From Fontibacterium meridianamericanum (GTDB lineage Bacteria > Pseudomonadota > Alphaproteobacteria > Pelagibacterales > Pelagibacteraceae): a DNA stretch of 64,000 bases. Of this stretch, positions 53,994-63,976 are shown one piece after another. The DNA lies in NCBI GenBank assembly GCA_965235635.1, contig CBDDYR010000001.1:1-64000 (forward strand), given 5' to 3'. The notes below the pieces were generated by a model. It was not told the DNA's origin and made no database searches. It saw only the letters and a list, made by a program, of their open reading frames with translations. The position numbers and the translations under genes were made by a program. The stretch's first letter is position 1. Every line of letters starts with the position of its first letter.

Positions 53994-55898
53994 TTAAATG
54001 ATAATTAGAAAAGATACGATTAATATTACTCCAATTAAAATCACTGTTGCATAATGATACAAATAACCCGACTGCACACTACTTGCTCTGTCAGATAAAT
54101 TTTTTACAACTCTTGCAACTCCGTCTGGGCCATAAGCGTCGATTGTTTTAACATCTCCTCTTTGCCACAAGAATGTTCCAATACTTCTAAAAGTTTTAAC
54201 AAAAATTAAATCGTAAAGTTCATCGAAGTACCATTTTTTAACTAAAAAATTATAAAAAGGTTTGTTGTTATTAACAAAGCCTTCAACAATATCTTTTCTT
54301 TTTAAGAATAAAATAAACGATAAAGGAATTGCAGAAATAACTAATGTTGGAATTAAAATCATTAGCCATAATGGTGGATGACCATGAGCTGTTTGTTTTA
54401 AGAAAAATATCGCCTTACCCCAGAACTGAGTATTCTCTCCAATAAATATTTCATGGAAAACGTAACCTGAAAATATTGCACCCACCGCAAGTAATAATAA
54501 TGGAACAATCATTACCGGTCCTGACTCATGAACTTTTTCAAAGCTCATCGCGTTATTATATTTTCCGTGGAAAGTTTTAAAAACTAAACGCCAAGAATAA
54601 ATTGAAGTAATAAATGCCGTGGTCACACCGATCACAAATGCATAACCTGCAAATAAACTTTTAGAAAAATAAGCAGACTCTATAATTGCATCTTTAGAAT
54701 AAAATCCTGCAAGCAAAGGAAAGCCTGTTAAAGCAAGGGTGCCAATTAACATTAAGGCATAAGTCATTGGAATTTTTTTCCAAACGCCACCCATCTTTTC
54801 TATATTTTGTTCATCATGAAATGCGTGAATTACTGAACCTGCCCCTAGGAATAAAAGAGCTTTAAAGAAGGCATGGGTAAATAAGTGAAATATAGCAACA
54901 TTATAAGCGCCCATTCCAGCAGCAAAGAACATGTATCCAAGCTGACTGCATGTGGAATAAGCAATAATTCTCTTAATATCTGTTTGAACAATTGCAACAG
55001 AGGCTGCAAAGATAGCTGTTGTTGCGCCAACAAAAGCAACTAAGTTTAATGCGTACTGTGAGTATTCAAATAACGGTGAACATCTTGCAACTAAAAAAAC
55101 ACCTGCTGTAACCATGGTTGCAGCGTGAATTAATGCTGATACAGGTGTAGGTCCTTCCATAGCATCTGGAAGCCAAGTATGAAGTATTATTTGTGCAGAT
55201 TTACCCATAGCACCAATAAATAAGAATACACAAATCGTTGTAATTAAATTGTACTCGCCACCAAAGATTTTAATTGAATTTTTAGACTGATCAGCAGCTT
55301 GTGAAAAAACTTCACTAAAAGTTAAAGTGCCAAATGTTTTAAAAATTAAAAACATCGCAATTAATAATCCAAGATCCCCTACTCTATTAACGATGAAGGC
55401 TTTCATCGATGCATTGTTTGCAGATTCTTTTTTAAACCAAAAACCAATTAATAAATAAGATGCAAGTCCAACACCTTCCCAACCAAAAAATAATTGTAAA
55501 AAATTATCAGCAGTAATTAGCGATAACATCATGAATGTGAAAAGTGAAAGATAAGACATAAATCTTGGCTTATGAGGATCGTGACTCATATAACCGATGG
55601 AGTAAATGTGAACTAAAGCTGAAACTGAATTTACAACAACTAGCATGACTGCTGTAAGTGAATCAACGTAAATAGACCAATGTAATTTTAATGTTCCAGA
55701 TGAAATCCAATTAAGAATTGGATACTCATAAATTTTTCCGCTCTTGATCGTTTCAAGTAAAATAATTGAAGAAAGAATAGCTCCAATTACAACAAATGAA
55801 GAGGTTATAATCTGACAAGCTCGATCTCCTATCTTTTTGTAAAAGAAAGCTGAAATGAAAGATCCAAGTAAAGGTAAAAATAATATTAAATAAAGCAT
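53994..55898 (-). CDS. nuoL: NADH-quinone oxidoreductase subunit L
   Basis: NuoL is the largest antiporter-like subunit, with a long C-terminal lateral helix. Its 634 residues show FFGWEGVGLASYLLIGFW, AFIVNRVGDLG, TWLPDAMEGPTPVSALIHAA, YSTCSQLGYMF and THAFFKALLFLGAGSVIH. One intact frame. It lies one base before nuoM and directly after nuoK. Confidence 0.96.
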   Translation of the reverse strand: MLYLILFLPLLGSFISAFFYKKIGDRACQIITSSFVVIGAILSSIILLETIKSGKIYEYPILNWISSGTLKLHWSIYVDSLTAVMLVVVNSVSALVHIYSIGYMSHDPHKPRFMSYLSLFTFMMLSLITADNFLQLFFGWEGVGLASYLLIGFWFKKESANNASMKAFIVNRVGDLGLLIAMFLIFKTFGTLTFSEVFSQAADQSKNSIKIFGGEYNLITTICVFLFIGAMGKSAQIILHTWLPDAMEGPTPVSALIHAATMVTAGVFLVARCSPLFEYSQYALNLVAFVGATTAIFAASVAIVQTDIKRIIAYSTCSQLGYMFFAAGMGAYNVAIFHLFTHAFFKALLFLGAGSVIHAFHDEQNIEKMGGVWKKIPMTYALMLIGTLALTGFPLLAGFYSKDAIIESAYFSKSLFAGYAFVIGVTTAFITSIYSWRLVFKTFHGKYNNAMSFEKVHESGPVMIVPLLLLAVGAIFSGYVFHEIFIGENTQFWGKAIFFLKQTAHGHPPLWLMILIPTLVISAIPLSFILFLKRKDIVEGFVNNNKPFYNFLVKKWYFDELYDLIFVKTFRSIGTFLWQRGDVKTIDAYGPDGVARVVKNLSDRASSVQSGYLYHYATVILIGVILIVSFLIII

Positions 55899-56210
55899 TT
55901 AACCTTTCATAGAGTTGATGTCTTCAACTTGAATAGATCCTCTATTTCGGAAGAAGACCACAAGTATAGCAAGACCAATTGCTGCTTCAGCGGCTGCAAC
56001 AGTTAATATAAAGAGTGTAAAGATTTGCCCTGTTATATTTTGTAAATAAACAGAGAAAGCGACCATATTAATGTTCACTGAAAGAAGAATTAATTCAATA
56101 GACATTAAAATAACGATAACGTTTTTACGATTAACGAAAATTCCAAACACGCCTAATGTAAAAATGATTGCAGATAAAAATAAGTAGTGAGCTAAAGTAA
56201 TTTCAATCAT
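55899..56210 (-). CDS. nuoK: NADH-quinone oxidoreductase subunit K
   Basis: This 103-residue subunit has three membrane helices and the conserved Glu residues in ILMSIELILLSVN and AAEAAIGLAILV, which are needed for proton transfer. The start overlaps nuoJ by eight bases; the stop touches the nuoL start. Confidence 0.94.
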   Translation of the reverse strand: MIEITLAHYLFLSAIIFTLGVFGIFVNRKNVIVILMSIELILLSVNINMVAFSVYLQNITGQIFTLFILTVAAAEAAIGLAILVVFFRNRGSIQVEDINSMKG

Positions 56211-56823
56211 TAATTTTTACTCCTTTATTACTTTCAACATCGACAAGTTCTATTGAATCTTCTCTTTCACGAGAGGACTGCTTTAAAATGTCTTGGCGTT
56301 TAAGGTTATCTCTACGTCTAAAAGTGAGCAAAATAGCGCCTATCATAGCAACTAACAGAACAATCCCTGAAAGTTGGAAAGGTAAAAAATAATCAGTGTA
56401 AATTAATTTACCAATTTGCTCCGTATTAGTTTCTTTTGCATCATATGCAATTTTTGCAGTCTTAATAAATTCAGATTTATACTGCCAACTCCCCACAATA
56501 ATTATTAATTCAAAAAATATTACTAAAGCAATAAAAAATCCAAATGGCATATATTGTAGGAAACCTTGTTTAACTTTTACAAAATTTCCCTCTAACATCA
56601 TCACAACGAATAAAAACAATACGGCAACAGCCCCCACATAAACAATTAGTAAAATCATACCGACGAATTCAGCGCCAATCATAATGAATAAACACGAAAC
56701 GTTTACAAACGCTAAAATTAAAAAGAAAACTGAATGCACAGTATTCTTTGAAGAAATAACCATAATGCTTGAAAGAATAGTTATTGAAGACAGTAAATAA
56801 AAAATTAATGCGTGTGCTATCAT
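56203..56823 (-). CDS. nuoJ: NADH-quinone oxidoreductase subunit J
   Basis: NuoJ is a five-helix membrane subunit. Family features include the FLILAFVNVSCLF start region and the VGMILLIVYVGAVAVLFLFVVMM helix with its pi-bulge. The polar C terminus (RQDILKQSSRERED) faces the cytoplasm. 206 residues; overlaps nuoI and nuoK. Confidence 0.94.
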   Translation of the reverse strand: MIAHALIFYLLSSITILSSIMVISSKNTVHSVFFLILAFVNVSCLFIMIGAEFVGMILLIVYVGAVAVLFLFVVMMLEGNFVKVKQGFLQYMPFGFFIALVIFFELIIIVGSWQYKSEFIKTAKIAYDAKETNTEQIGKLIYTDYFLPFQLSGIVLLVAMIGAILLTFRRRDNLKRQDILKQSSREREDSIELVDVESNKGVKIND

Positions 56824-57311
56824 CTGAATGATTTATCCACTTTGATATTGTGAGCTAATTCTTTTTCCCACTTGTCGCCATTTTCTAAAAGTTTTGCTTT
56901 ATTGTAATAAAGTTCTTCTCTTGTCTCTGTGGCAAATTCAAAATTAGGTCCTTGAACAATTGCATCAACCGGACAAGACTCCTGGCAAAGTCCACAGTAA
57001 ATACATTTCAACATGTCGATGTCGTATCGAGTTGTTCTTCTAGAACCATCTTCACGAGGTTCAGCTTCAATAGTAATTGCCTGAGCAGGACAAACTGCTT
57101 CACATAATTTACAAGCAATACATCTCTCCTCACCATCTGGATATCTTCGCAGAGCATGTTCACCTCTAAATCTTGGACTAATCGGTCCTTTTTCAAATGG
57201 GTAGTTAACGGTTGCTCTTCTTTTAAACATATAAATAAAAGCAAGATAAAGTCCTTTAACGAACTCGGATAAAAAAATTATTTTTAATACTCTAGAAAAT
57301 TTTATTTTCAT
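56820..57311 (-). CDS. nuoI: NADH-quinone oxidoreductase subunit I
   Basis: NuoI is the electron-carrying subunit with two [4Fe-4S] clusters, bound by CIACKLCEAVCP and CIYCGLCQESCP. The N-terminal helix anchors it to the membrane arm, and FRGEHALRRYPDGEERC is a family signature. 163 residues. It overlaps nuoH and nuoJ by four bases each. Confidence 0.96.
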   Translation of the reverse strand: MKIKFSRVLKIIFLSEFVKGLYLAFIYMFKRRATVNYPFEKGPISPRFRGEHALRRYPDGEERCIACKLCEAVCPAQAITIEAEPREDGSRRTTRYDIDMLKCIYCGLCQESCPVDAIVQGPNFEFATETREELYYNKAKLLENGDKWEKELAHNIKVDKSFR

Positions 57312-58309
57312 TTTGGTAATAAGTTAAAAAAATATAAAAAACCTGCCGTTAAAACGACCCAGAATAATGAGAATGGTAAAAATACTTTCCAACCTAATCT
57401 CATTAATTGATCGTAACGATAGCGTGGTACAATTGCTTTCACTAAAGCAAATAAAATAAATAAAAATAATATTTTAAAAATTAACCACAGCGGTGATGGA
57501 ATTGCGTTAAATGGATAAGCGTCAATTGGGGATAACCAACCGCCTAAAAATAAAACAGAACCCAGTCCGCATAATAATAAAATATTTGCATACTCCCCTA
57601 ACCAGAATAATGCGTACATCATTCCTGAATATTCAGTTTGATACCCAGCAACCAATTCCGCTTCAGCCTCGGGTAAATCGAATGGAGGTCTATTTGTTTC
57701 AGCTAATGCAGAGATAAAAAAGATAACAAACATTGGGAATAATGGGATGGCATACCAAATGTTTTTTTGAGCAAGAACGATATCAACTAAGTTTAAAGAA
57801 CCAGCGCACAGCAATACGTTTATTATAATAAAGCCAATGGATACTTCATAAGAGACCATTTGCGCTGCAGATCTAAGCGCTCCTAAAAATGGATACTTAG
57901 AATTAGATGCCCAACCCGCCATAATAATTCCATAAACACCAAGGGAAGAAACTGCAAAGATATATAAAATTCCAACATTAATATTTGCAAGTACTAAGGT
58001 TTCACTAAATGGAATAACTGCCCAAGCAATTAGTGCAAGTGACATAGTAACTATTGGAGCAATTATAAAAATGACTTTGTTTGCATGAATGGGAATAATA
58101 ATTTCTTTAAAAATATACTTAAGTGCATCCGCTGCAGTTTGTAGTAAACCAAAAGGTCCTACAACATTTGGTCCTTTTCTTAACTGAACTGCGCCCCACA
58201 CTCTTCGATCCACCCAAACAATCATTGCAACAGCAATTAAAACTGGAACAAGAAGTGCAGCAATCTTTAAAAGATCATATAAAACTATATTTAAATATTC
58301 TAACAACAT
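57308..58309 (-). CDS. nuoH: NADH-quinone oxidoreductase subunit H
   Basis: NuoH forms much of the quinone-binding chamber. Motifs: RRVWGAVQLRKGPNVVGPFGLLQ, GALRSAAQMVSYEVSIG and ETNRPPFDLPEAEAELVAGY. 333 residues, about eight membrane helices. Its start codon shares one base with the nuoG stop. Confidence 0.96.
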   Translation of the reverse strand: MLLEYLNIVLYDLLKIAALLVPVLIAVAMIVWVDRRVWGAVQLRKGPNVVGPFGLLQTAADALKYIFKEIIIPIHANKVIFIIAPIVTMSLALIAWAVIPFSETLVLANINVGILYIFAVSSLGVYGIIMAGWASNSKYPFLGALRSAAQMVSYEVSIGFIIINVLLCAGSLNLVDIVLAQKNIWYAIPLFPMFVIFFISALAETNRPPFDLPEAEAELVAGYQTEYSGMMYALFWLGEYANILLLCGLGSVLFLGGWLSPIDAYPFNAIPSPLWLIFKILFLFILFALVKAIVPRYRYDQLMRLGWKVFLPFSLFWVVLTAGFLYFFNLLPK

Positions 58310-60345
58310 TAGTTATCCGTTCCTGTCTTTTGTAAAATTTGTTTAGCTTTTTTGCATTCATCCATTGTCTTTGATGAAGCTGCGATAATGTTAGAGAAGT
58401 AAAAATCAAAATCAGCAATTTTTACAGTACCATTGACGGGTGTAACATTTTTAAATGTTAAGCTATCTATTGATGATTTAGGCAGTTCATCTATTTCTTT
58501 AAAGATTGGATAATCTTTAAATAAATTTTCTCTTAAAATTTGAAATGAATTAATATCAATTGTTTTTTTAAAAACATCTGACAAAGCTCTAAGTATTTTC
58601 CAATCTTCTTTAGCTTCTCCTGGAGGAAAACTTGCTTTATTGGCATTTTGTACTCTGCCTTCAGTATTAACATACAGACCTTGTTTTTCTGTATAAGCAG
58701 CACCTGGTAAAATCACATCTGCAATCTTACTATTTAATCCGCCGTGCGATCCTTGATAAATTACAAACTTATTATTTGGTTTAACTTTAATTTGATCAGC
58801 GCCTAAAAGATAAACAACTTTTAAAGTATCATCATTTAATTTATCTAAAAAATTAGATTTCATTAAATTTAAGTAAATCGCACCAACACTTGAGGCGTTT
58901 TGATGAAGAATGTTTAAACCATTCCAATCACTATTTAAAAAATTATTCTCTTTTAAAATCTTTTTAATCGTTTCAAGGACATATTCACCATTTGAACTTA
59001 ATCCAGATTCACCAATAATAAATACTGGCTTTTTCGAAGACTTAAGACTGTTATAAATTTTTCCATTTTTGGCTAAAATATCCCCGATAGCTGAAAAGGA
59101 TGAACCCACGTTCTCATGCGGATAAGTAAGATCACCCACATCTCCAATAGAATAAACCTTAGTTTTTCTAGCTAAATAAGCCTTTCTAATTCTAGCATTT
59201 AAGATGGTTGCTTCTAATCTTGGATTAGATCCAACTAAAACTACTAAATCTGCTTCCTCTAAACGAGCAATCGAAGTGTTAAATAAATAATTAGCCTTAT
59301 GCGATGCATCGATAAAATAATTTGTTGGTCTAAAATCTATATTGTCAGAAGATAAAACATCTTTGAAAAACTTCTTAAACATATACATACTTTCAACATC
59401 CACTAAATCACCAACTGCTCCAAAAACTTTATCTCCTGTAAAACCTTTTGTGTTATCCAAGATGAATTTAAAAGCATCATCCCAACTACAAGGTTTGAGT
59501 TTGCCATCCACTTTTATAAAAGGAGTATCTAAACGATTTTTTAATAATCCATCGCAAGCATAACGAGATTTATCACTTAACCACTCTTCATTAATTTCAT
59601 CATTAATTCTTGGTAAAATTCTTTTTACTTCCCAACCTTTTGTGTCCACACGAATATTAGAACCAACAGCATCCATAACGTCGATACTTTCTGTCTTTGT
59701 TAACTCCCAAGGTCTTGCTTCAAAGGCGTAAGGTTTTGAAGTTAAAGCTCCAACAGGACAAAGATCAATTACGTTTGCAGATAATTCTGAATCTAAAGTT
59801 TTTTCTAAATAAGTTGTAATCTCCATATTCTCACCTCGATTAATTGCGCCAATTTCTGGAACCCCTGCAATCTCTTCTGCAAATCGAACACAGCGAGTAC
59901 AATGAATGCATCTTGTCATAACCGTTTTAATTAACGGCCCCATATATTTTTCTTTTACGGATCTTTTATTTAATTCGTATCGAGATTTATCAACTCCATA
60001 TTTCATTGATTGATCTTGAAGATCACACTCGCCCCCTTGATCACAAATAGGACAATCTAACGGGTGATTGATAAGCAAGAACTCCATCACACCTTGTCTT
60101 GCTTTTTTTACCATCTCTGTGTTTGTGTAAATTACTTGTCCATCAGCCACAGGCATTGCACATGATGCTACAGGTTTTGGAGATTTTTCCATCTCCACTA
60201 AACACATTCTGCAATTACCAGCGATCGATAATCTTTCGTGATAACAAAATCTTGGAATTTCTTTTCCTGCAACTTCACAGGCCTGCAGTACCGTTGCGCC
60301 CTGTGGTACTTCTACATCAATTCCATCTACTTTAACTTTTGGCAT
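58309..60345 (-). CDS. nuoG: NADH-quinone oxidoreductase subunit G
   Basis: NuoG carries several Fe-S clusters of the peripheral arm. The N-terminal ferredoxin domain has C-F-C-Y-H and GNCRMCLVE, followed by HPLDCPICDQGGECDLQD, the CIHCTRCVRFAEEI cluster and VIDLCPVGALTSKPY, then a molybdopterin-oxidoreductase-like domain without an active cofactor. 678 residues. It begins directly after the nuoF stop. Confidence 0.96.
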   Translation of the reverse strand: MPKVKVDGIDVEVPQGATVLQACEVAGKEIPRFCYHERLSIAGNCRMCLVEMEKSPKPVASCAMPVADGQVIYTNTEMVKKARQGVMEFLLINHPLDCPICDQGGECDLQDQSMKYGVDKSRYELNKRSVKEKYMGPLIKTVMTRCIHCTRCVRFAEEIAGVPEIGAINRGENMEITTYLEKTLDSELSANVIDLCPVGALTSKPYAFEARPWELTKTESIDVMDAVGSNIRVDTKGWEVKRILPRINDEINEEWLSDKSRYACDGLLKNRLDTPFIKVDGKLKPCSWDDAFKFILDNTKGFTGDKVFGAVGDLVDVESMYMFKKFFKDVLSSDNIDFRPTNYFIDASHKANYLFNTSIARLEEADLVVLVGSNPRLEATILNARIRKAYLARKTKVYSIGDVGDLTYPHENVGSSFSAIGDILAKNGKIYNSLKSSKKPVFIIGESGLSSNGEYVLETIKKILKENNFLNSDWNGLNILHQNASSVGAIYLNLMKSNFLDKLNDDTLKVVYLLGADQIKVKPNNKFVIYQGSHGGLNSKIADVILPGAAYTEKQGLYVNTEGRVQNANKASFPPGEAKEDWKILRALSDVFKKTIDINSFQILRENLFKDYPIFKEIDELPKSSIDSLTFKNVTPVNGTVKIADFDFYFSNIIAASSKTMDECKKAKQILQKTGTDN

Positions 60346-61621
60346 CTAAATATTTCTCTTATGAGTTAATCTTTCTTCCATCTCAGTTCTAAAGTGTCTT
60401 AATAAACCTTGAACGGGCCAAGAAGATCCTTCACCAAATGCACAAATCGTGTGACCTTCAATTTGTTTCGTCACATCCATGAGCATGTCTAATTCAGTAA
60501 CTTCAGCATCTCCTTTTGCAATTCGCTCTAACATTCTCCACATCCATCCAGATCCTTCTCTGACATGGAGTACATTGACCGCAACTTTCATGCTTATAAA
60601 ATCTCGCAATTCTAGCGATGCATTTAACGATATCTTGAGACTTATCGATTACGACAATTCCAGCAGTTCCAAGACCACTTTTAGCTTCAACTAAAGAGTC
60701 AAAATCCATTTTTATAGTCTCACAAATACTTTTACTAAGTAATGGCATTGAGGAACCACCTGGGATGACTGCTTGTAAATTATCCCATCCCCCAATTACA
60801 CCCCCTGCATGTTTTTCAATTAAATCTTTTAAAGGAATTCCCATTTCCTCTTCAACGTTACATGGGTTGTTTACGTTTCCAGAAATACAGAAAATTTTTG
60901 TACCGGTATTTTTAGGTCTACCAAATCCTGCAAACCATTTTCCACCTCTTCTTAATATCGTTGGAACAACTGCAACGGTTTCAACATTGTTTACAATGGT
61001 TGGACATCCGTAAAGACCTATTAAAGCTGGGAATGGGGGTTTTAATCTTGGCTGACCTTTGTTGCCTTCTAAACTTTCTAGTAATGCAGTTTCTTCACCA
61101 CAAATATAAGCACCAGCGCCAAGGTGAATATAAATGTCAAAATTAAATCCAGTACCACAGGCATTTTTACCAAGTAAACCTTCTTTATAAGCTTCATCGA
61201 TTGCTTCTTGTAAAATTTTACTTTCTGCAATGTACTCGCCACGAATATATACGTAACAAGTGTTGGCATTAATTGCGTAAGACGCAATCAAGCAACCTTC
61301 AATTAATTTTTGTGGTTCAAATCTTAAAATGTCTCTGTCTTTACATGTTCCAGGTTCTGACTCATCAGCATTAATAACTAAATAATGAGGTCGACCAGGT
61401 TTTACTTCTTTTGGTGCAAAAGACCATTTAACCCCAGTTGGAAATCCAGCTCCCCCACGACCACGAAGCTCAGATAGTTTTACTTCGTTAATAATCCAAT
61501 CTTTTCCTTTTGCAATAATCTCTTTAGTATCTTTCCAATCGCCTCGAGCTTTTGCAGACTTAATATCCCGACCAAAGTCTCCATACAAATTTGTAAATAT
61601 TCTATCTTTATCCTGAAGCAT
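60346..61621 (-). CDS. nuoF: NADH-quinone oxidoreductase subunit F, frameshifted
   Basis: NuoF binds NADH and FMN and one [4Fe-4S] cluster. The first frame has LRGRGGAGFPTGVKWSF, NADESEPGTCKDR, YIRGEY and GAYICGEETALLESLEG, ending at CGQCTPCQRR. The second, entered at 60551-60566, continues REGSGWMWRMLERI and TICAFGEGSSWPVQG. Deleting one base restores CTPCREGSGW, the cluster-binding sequence. The full protein has about 424 residues. Confidence 0.94.
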
Positions 61622-62218
61622 TTAATTCTTAACTAAGGTTAATCGTTTGTTAGGTTCAAAACCTACTCGACCTTTTTGTGATCCTGGTTTTGGTAATTTA
61701 TCGTTTTTAATTCCTTCAAAAATTTTAGTTGCTGTCTCTTCAGTTAGATCTTCGTAAAAATCATCATTGATTTGCATCATCGGAGCGCTCACGCATGCCC
61801 CTAAACACTCCACTTCAATCCAAGATGCTTTTTTATCATCGCTTAACTTTCCTTCTTTTTCTGAAATATGTTTTTTACAAAGGTTTACGATTTTTCCTGA
61901 TCCTCTGATCATACATGGAGATGTTGTGCAAACTTGTACAAAATATTTCCCAACAGGCGCTAAATTGTACATCGTGTAAAAAGTTGCAACTTCATAAACT
62001 TTTATGTACGGAACTTCTAAAATCTCACCTATTTTTTTAATCGCTGCATTTGGAATCCAATTATCATGCTGTCTTTGCGCTAGATCTAAAAGTGGCATCA
62101 CTGCACTCTTTTTTCGCTCTGTTGGATATTTTTTTAAAATTTCCTGAATTCTTTTTTGATTAACCGCATTAAATTCAAATGTAGCCGGTTGATCTTTTGC
62201 AACATGTTTTCCACTCAT
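61622..62218 (-). CDS. nuoE: NADH-quinone oxidoreductase subunit E
   Basis: NuoE is a thioredoxin-like subunit with a [2Fe-2S] cluster held by Cys residues in CTTSPCMIRG and CLGACVSAPM. The N-terminal helical part (PLLDLAQRQHDNWIPNAAI) is typical. 198 residues. It overlaps nuoD by four bases and nuoF follows directly. Confidence 0.95.
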   Translation of the reverse strand: MSGKHVAKDQPATFEFNAVNQKRIQEILKKYPTERKKSAVMPLLDLAQRQHDNWIPNAAIKKIGEILEVPYIKVYEVATFYTMYNLAPVGKYFVQVCTTSPCMIRGSGKIVNLCKKHISEKEGKLSDDKKASWIEVECLGACVSAPMMQINDDFYEDLTEETATKIFEGIKNDKLPKPGSQKGRVGFEPNKRLTLVKN

Positions 62219-63390
62219 CGATCAATCTCCCCAAACACAATATCCATTGAACCAAGTACAGCAGGAACATCTGCTAACATATGACCCTTCACCACGTAAT
62301 CCATTGCTTGTAAGTGTGCAAAACCAGGGGCTTTAATTTTGCATCGGTAAGGTTTATTGGAACCATCTGCAATTAAATAAACTCCAAATTCTCCTTTCGG
62401 CGCTTCAACCGCTGCATACACTTCTCCCTTTGGAACATGATAACCTTCAGTAAATAATTTAAAGTGATGAATTAAAGCCTCCATTGATTTTTTCATGGCC
62501 GCTCTTGATGGAGGGGATACTTTTCCATCCGTTGTCATCACTGGACCTTCTGGAAGATTTTTTAAAGCATCAATAATAATTTTTGTACTCTCACGCATCT
62601 CTTCAATTCTGCAAAGATAACGATCATAACAATCTCCATTTTTTCCAATTGGAATTTTAAATTTAAATTGATCATAAACTTCATAAGGTTGTGATCTTCT
62701 AAGATCCCAAGCAATTCCAGATCCTCTTAGCATCACACCAGAAAATCCATGAGCGACCGCATCTTGTGGACTTACAATACCAATATCAACATTTCTTTGT
62801 TTAAAGATTCTATTATCCGTTAATAGATTTTCTAAATCATCAATTACTTTTGGAAAATTTTTACAAAATTCTAAAATATCTTCTTTAAGTCCAACTGGAA
62901 AATCTTGATGCACACCACCCGGTCTAAAATAGTTTGCATGAAGACGTGATCCTGAAACTCTTTCATAAAAGACCATTAACTTTTCTCTTTCTTCAAATCC
63001 CCAAAGAGATGGAGTTAACGCACCAACATCGAGCGCTTGAGTTGTAATATTTAAAATATGGCTTAAAATTCTTCCAATCTCACAGAAGATTACTCGAATG
63101 TAACTTCCACGTGGTGGTACTTTAATGTCTAATAATTTTTCAATGGCAAGAGCAAACGCATGCTCTTGGTTCATAGGCGCAACATAATCTAATCGGTCAA
63201 AGTAAGGAACGGCTTGAGTGTAAGTTTTATTTTCAATTAATTTTTCAGTTCCTCGATGAAGTAAACCAATATGCGGATCTGCTCTTTCAATAACTTCGCC
63301 ATCCAATTCAAGAATTAATCTTAACACTCCATGCGCTGCAGGATGCTGCGGACCAAAGTTTAGATTCATGGTTTTTGTTTCTTTTGCCAT
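62215..63390 (-). CDS. nuoD: NADH-quinone oxidoreductase subunit D
   Basis: NuoD is the 49-kDa-type subunit related to hydrogenase large subunits; it forms part of the quinone site. Motifs: FGPQHPAAHGVLRLILELDGE, HIGLLHRGTEKL, YFDRLDYVAPMNQEHAF and the C-terminal DIVFGEIDR. 391 residues. Separate from nuoC, not fused as in gammaproteobacteria. Confidence 0.96.
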   Translation of the reverse strand: MAKETKTMNLNFGPQHPAAHGVLRLILELDGEVIERADPHIGLLHRGTEKLIENKTYTQAVPYFDRLDYVAPMNQEHAFALAIEKLLDIKVPPRGSYIRVIFCEIGRILSHILNITTQALDVGALTPSLWGFEEREKLMVFYERVSGSRLHANYFRPGGVHQDFPVGLKEDILEFCKNFPKVIDDLENLLTDNRIFKQRNVDIGIVSPQDAVAHGFSGVMLRGSGIAWDLRRSQPYEVYDQFKFKIPIGKNGDCYDRYLCRIEEMRESTKIIIDALKNLPEGPVMTTDGKVSPPSRAAMKKSMEALIHHFKLFTEGYHVPKGEVYAAVEAPKGEFGVYLIADGSNKPYRCKIKAPGFAHLQAMDYVVKGHMLADVPAVLGSMDIVFGEIDR

Positions 63391-63974
63391 TACCTCTTAT
63401 CCTGTTCTTTTTTAATGTACTTTGTGCCCTCCCATGGCGATTCAAAGTCAAAATCTCTGTAAGCTTGCGATAATTTTACTGGCTCGTAGACTACCTTTTT
63501 AAGCTCATCATCATATCTAACTTCGGTATGGCCTGATAATGGGAAGTCTTTTCTAAGGGGATAGCCTTCAAATTCGTAGTCCGTTAGAATTCTTCTAAGA
63601 TCTGGATGATCTGTAAATTTAATTCCATACATATCAAAAGCTTCTCTTTCAAACCAATTAGCCACTGGAAAAATAGGCACAACACTTGGCAAAGCTTCAT
63701 CTAATTTTACAGAAGTTTTAACTGTAATTCGGTTATTAAACTCATGACTTAATAATAAATAGATAACATCAAATCTGTTTACTCTTTTTGGATAATCCAC
63801 TCCTAAAATATCAATGAGCTGTCTAAATCTTAAATTTTTATTATCACGAAGATAAACTAATAAACCTGGTAATTCTTCAGTAGAAACTTCAAGAACAGGT
63901 TCAGAAAAATTTTCAGTAATATTTAAAGATTTAAATTCATTTTTAATATTTGGATCTAGATTTACTTTTTGCAT
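63390..63974 (-). CDS. nuoC: NADH-quinone oxidoreductase subunit C
   Basis: NuoC is the 30-kDa peripheral-arm subunit. The signature WFEREAFDMYGIKFTDHPDL with RRILTDYEFEGYPLRKDFP is present. 194 residues. ATG at 63974 lies three bases after the nuoB stop, keeping the B-C-D order. Confidence 0.95.
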   Translation of the reverse strand: MQKVNLDPNIKNEFKSLNITENFSEPVLEVSTEELPGLLVYLRDNKNLRFRQLIDILGVDYPKRVNRFDVIYLLLSHEFNNRITVKTSVKLDEALPSVVPIFPVANWFEREAFDMYGIKFTDHPDLRRILTDYEFEGYPLRKDFPLSGHTEVRYDDELKKVVYEPVKLSQAYRDFDFESPWEGTKYIKKEQDKR

Positions 63975-63976
63975 AA

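Noticed and set aside
14863..61621. Programmed ribosomal frameshifting in lpxB, cdsA, nuoF and other genes
   Set aside because: The breaks occur in many unrelated genes at plain homopolymers or single bases, without conserved slippery sites or stem-loops. Error is simpler.
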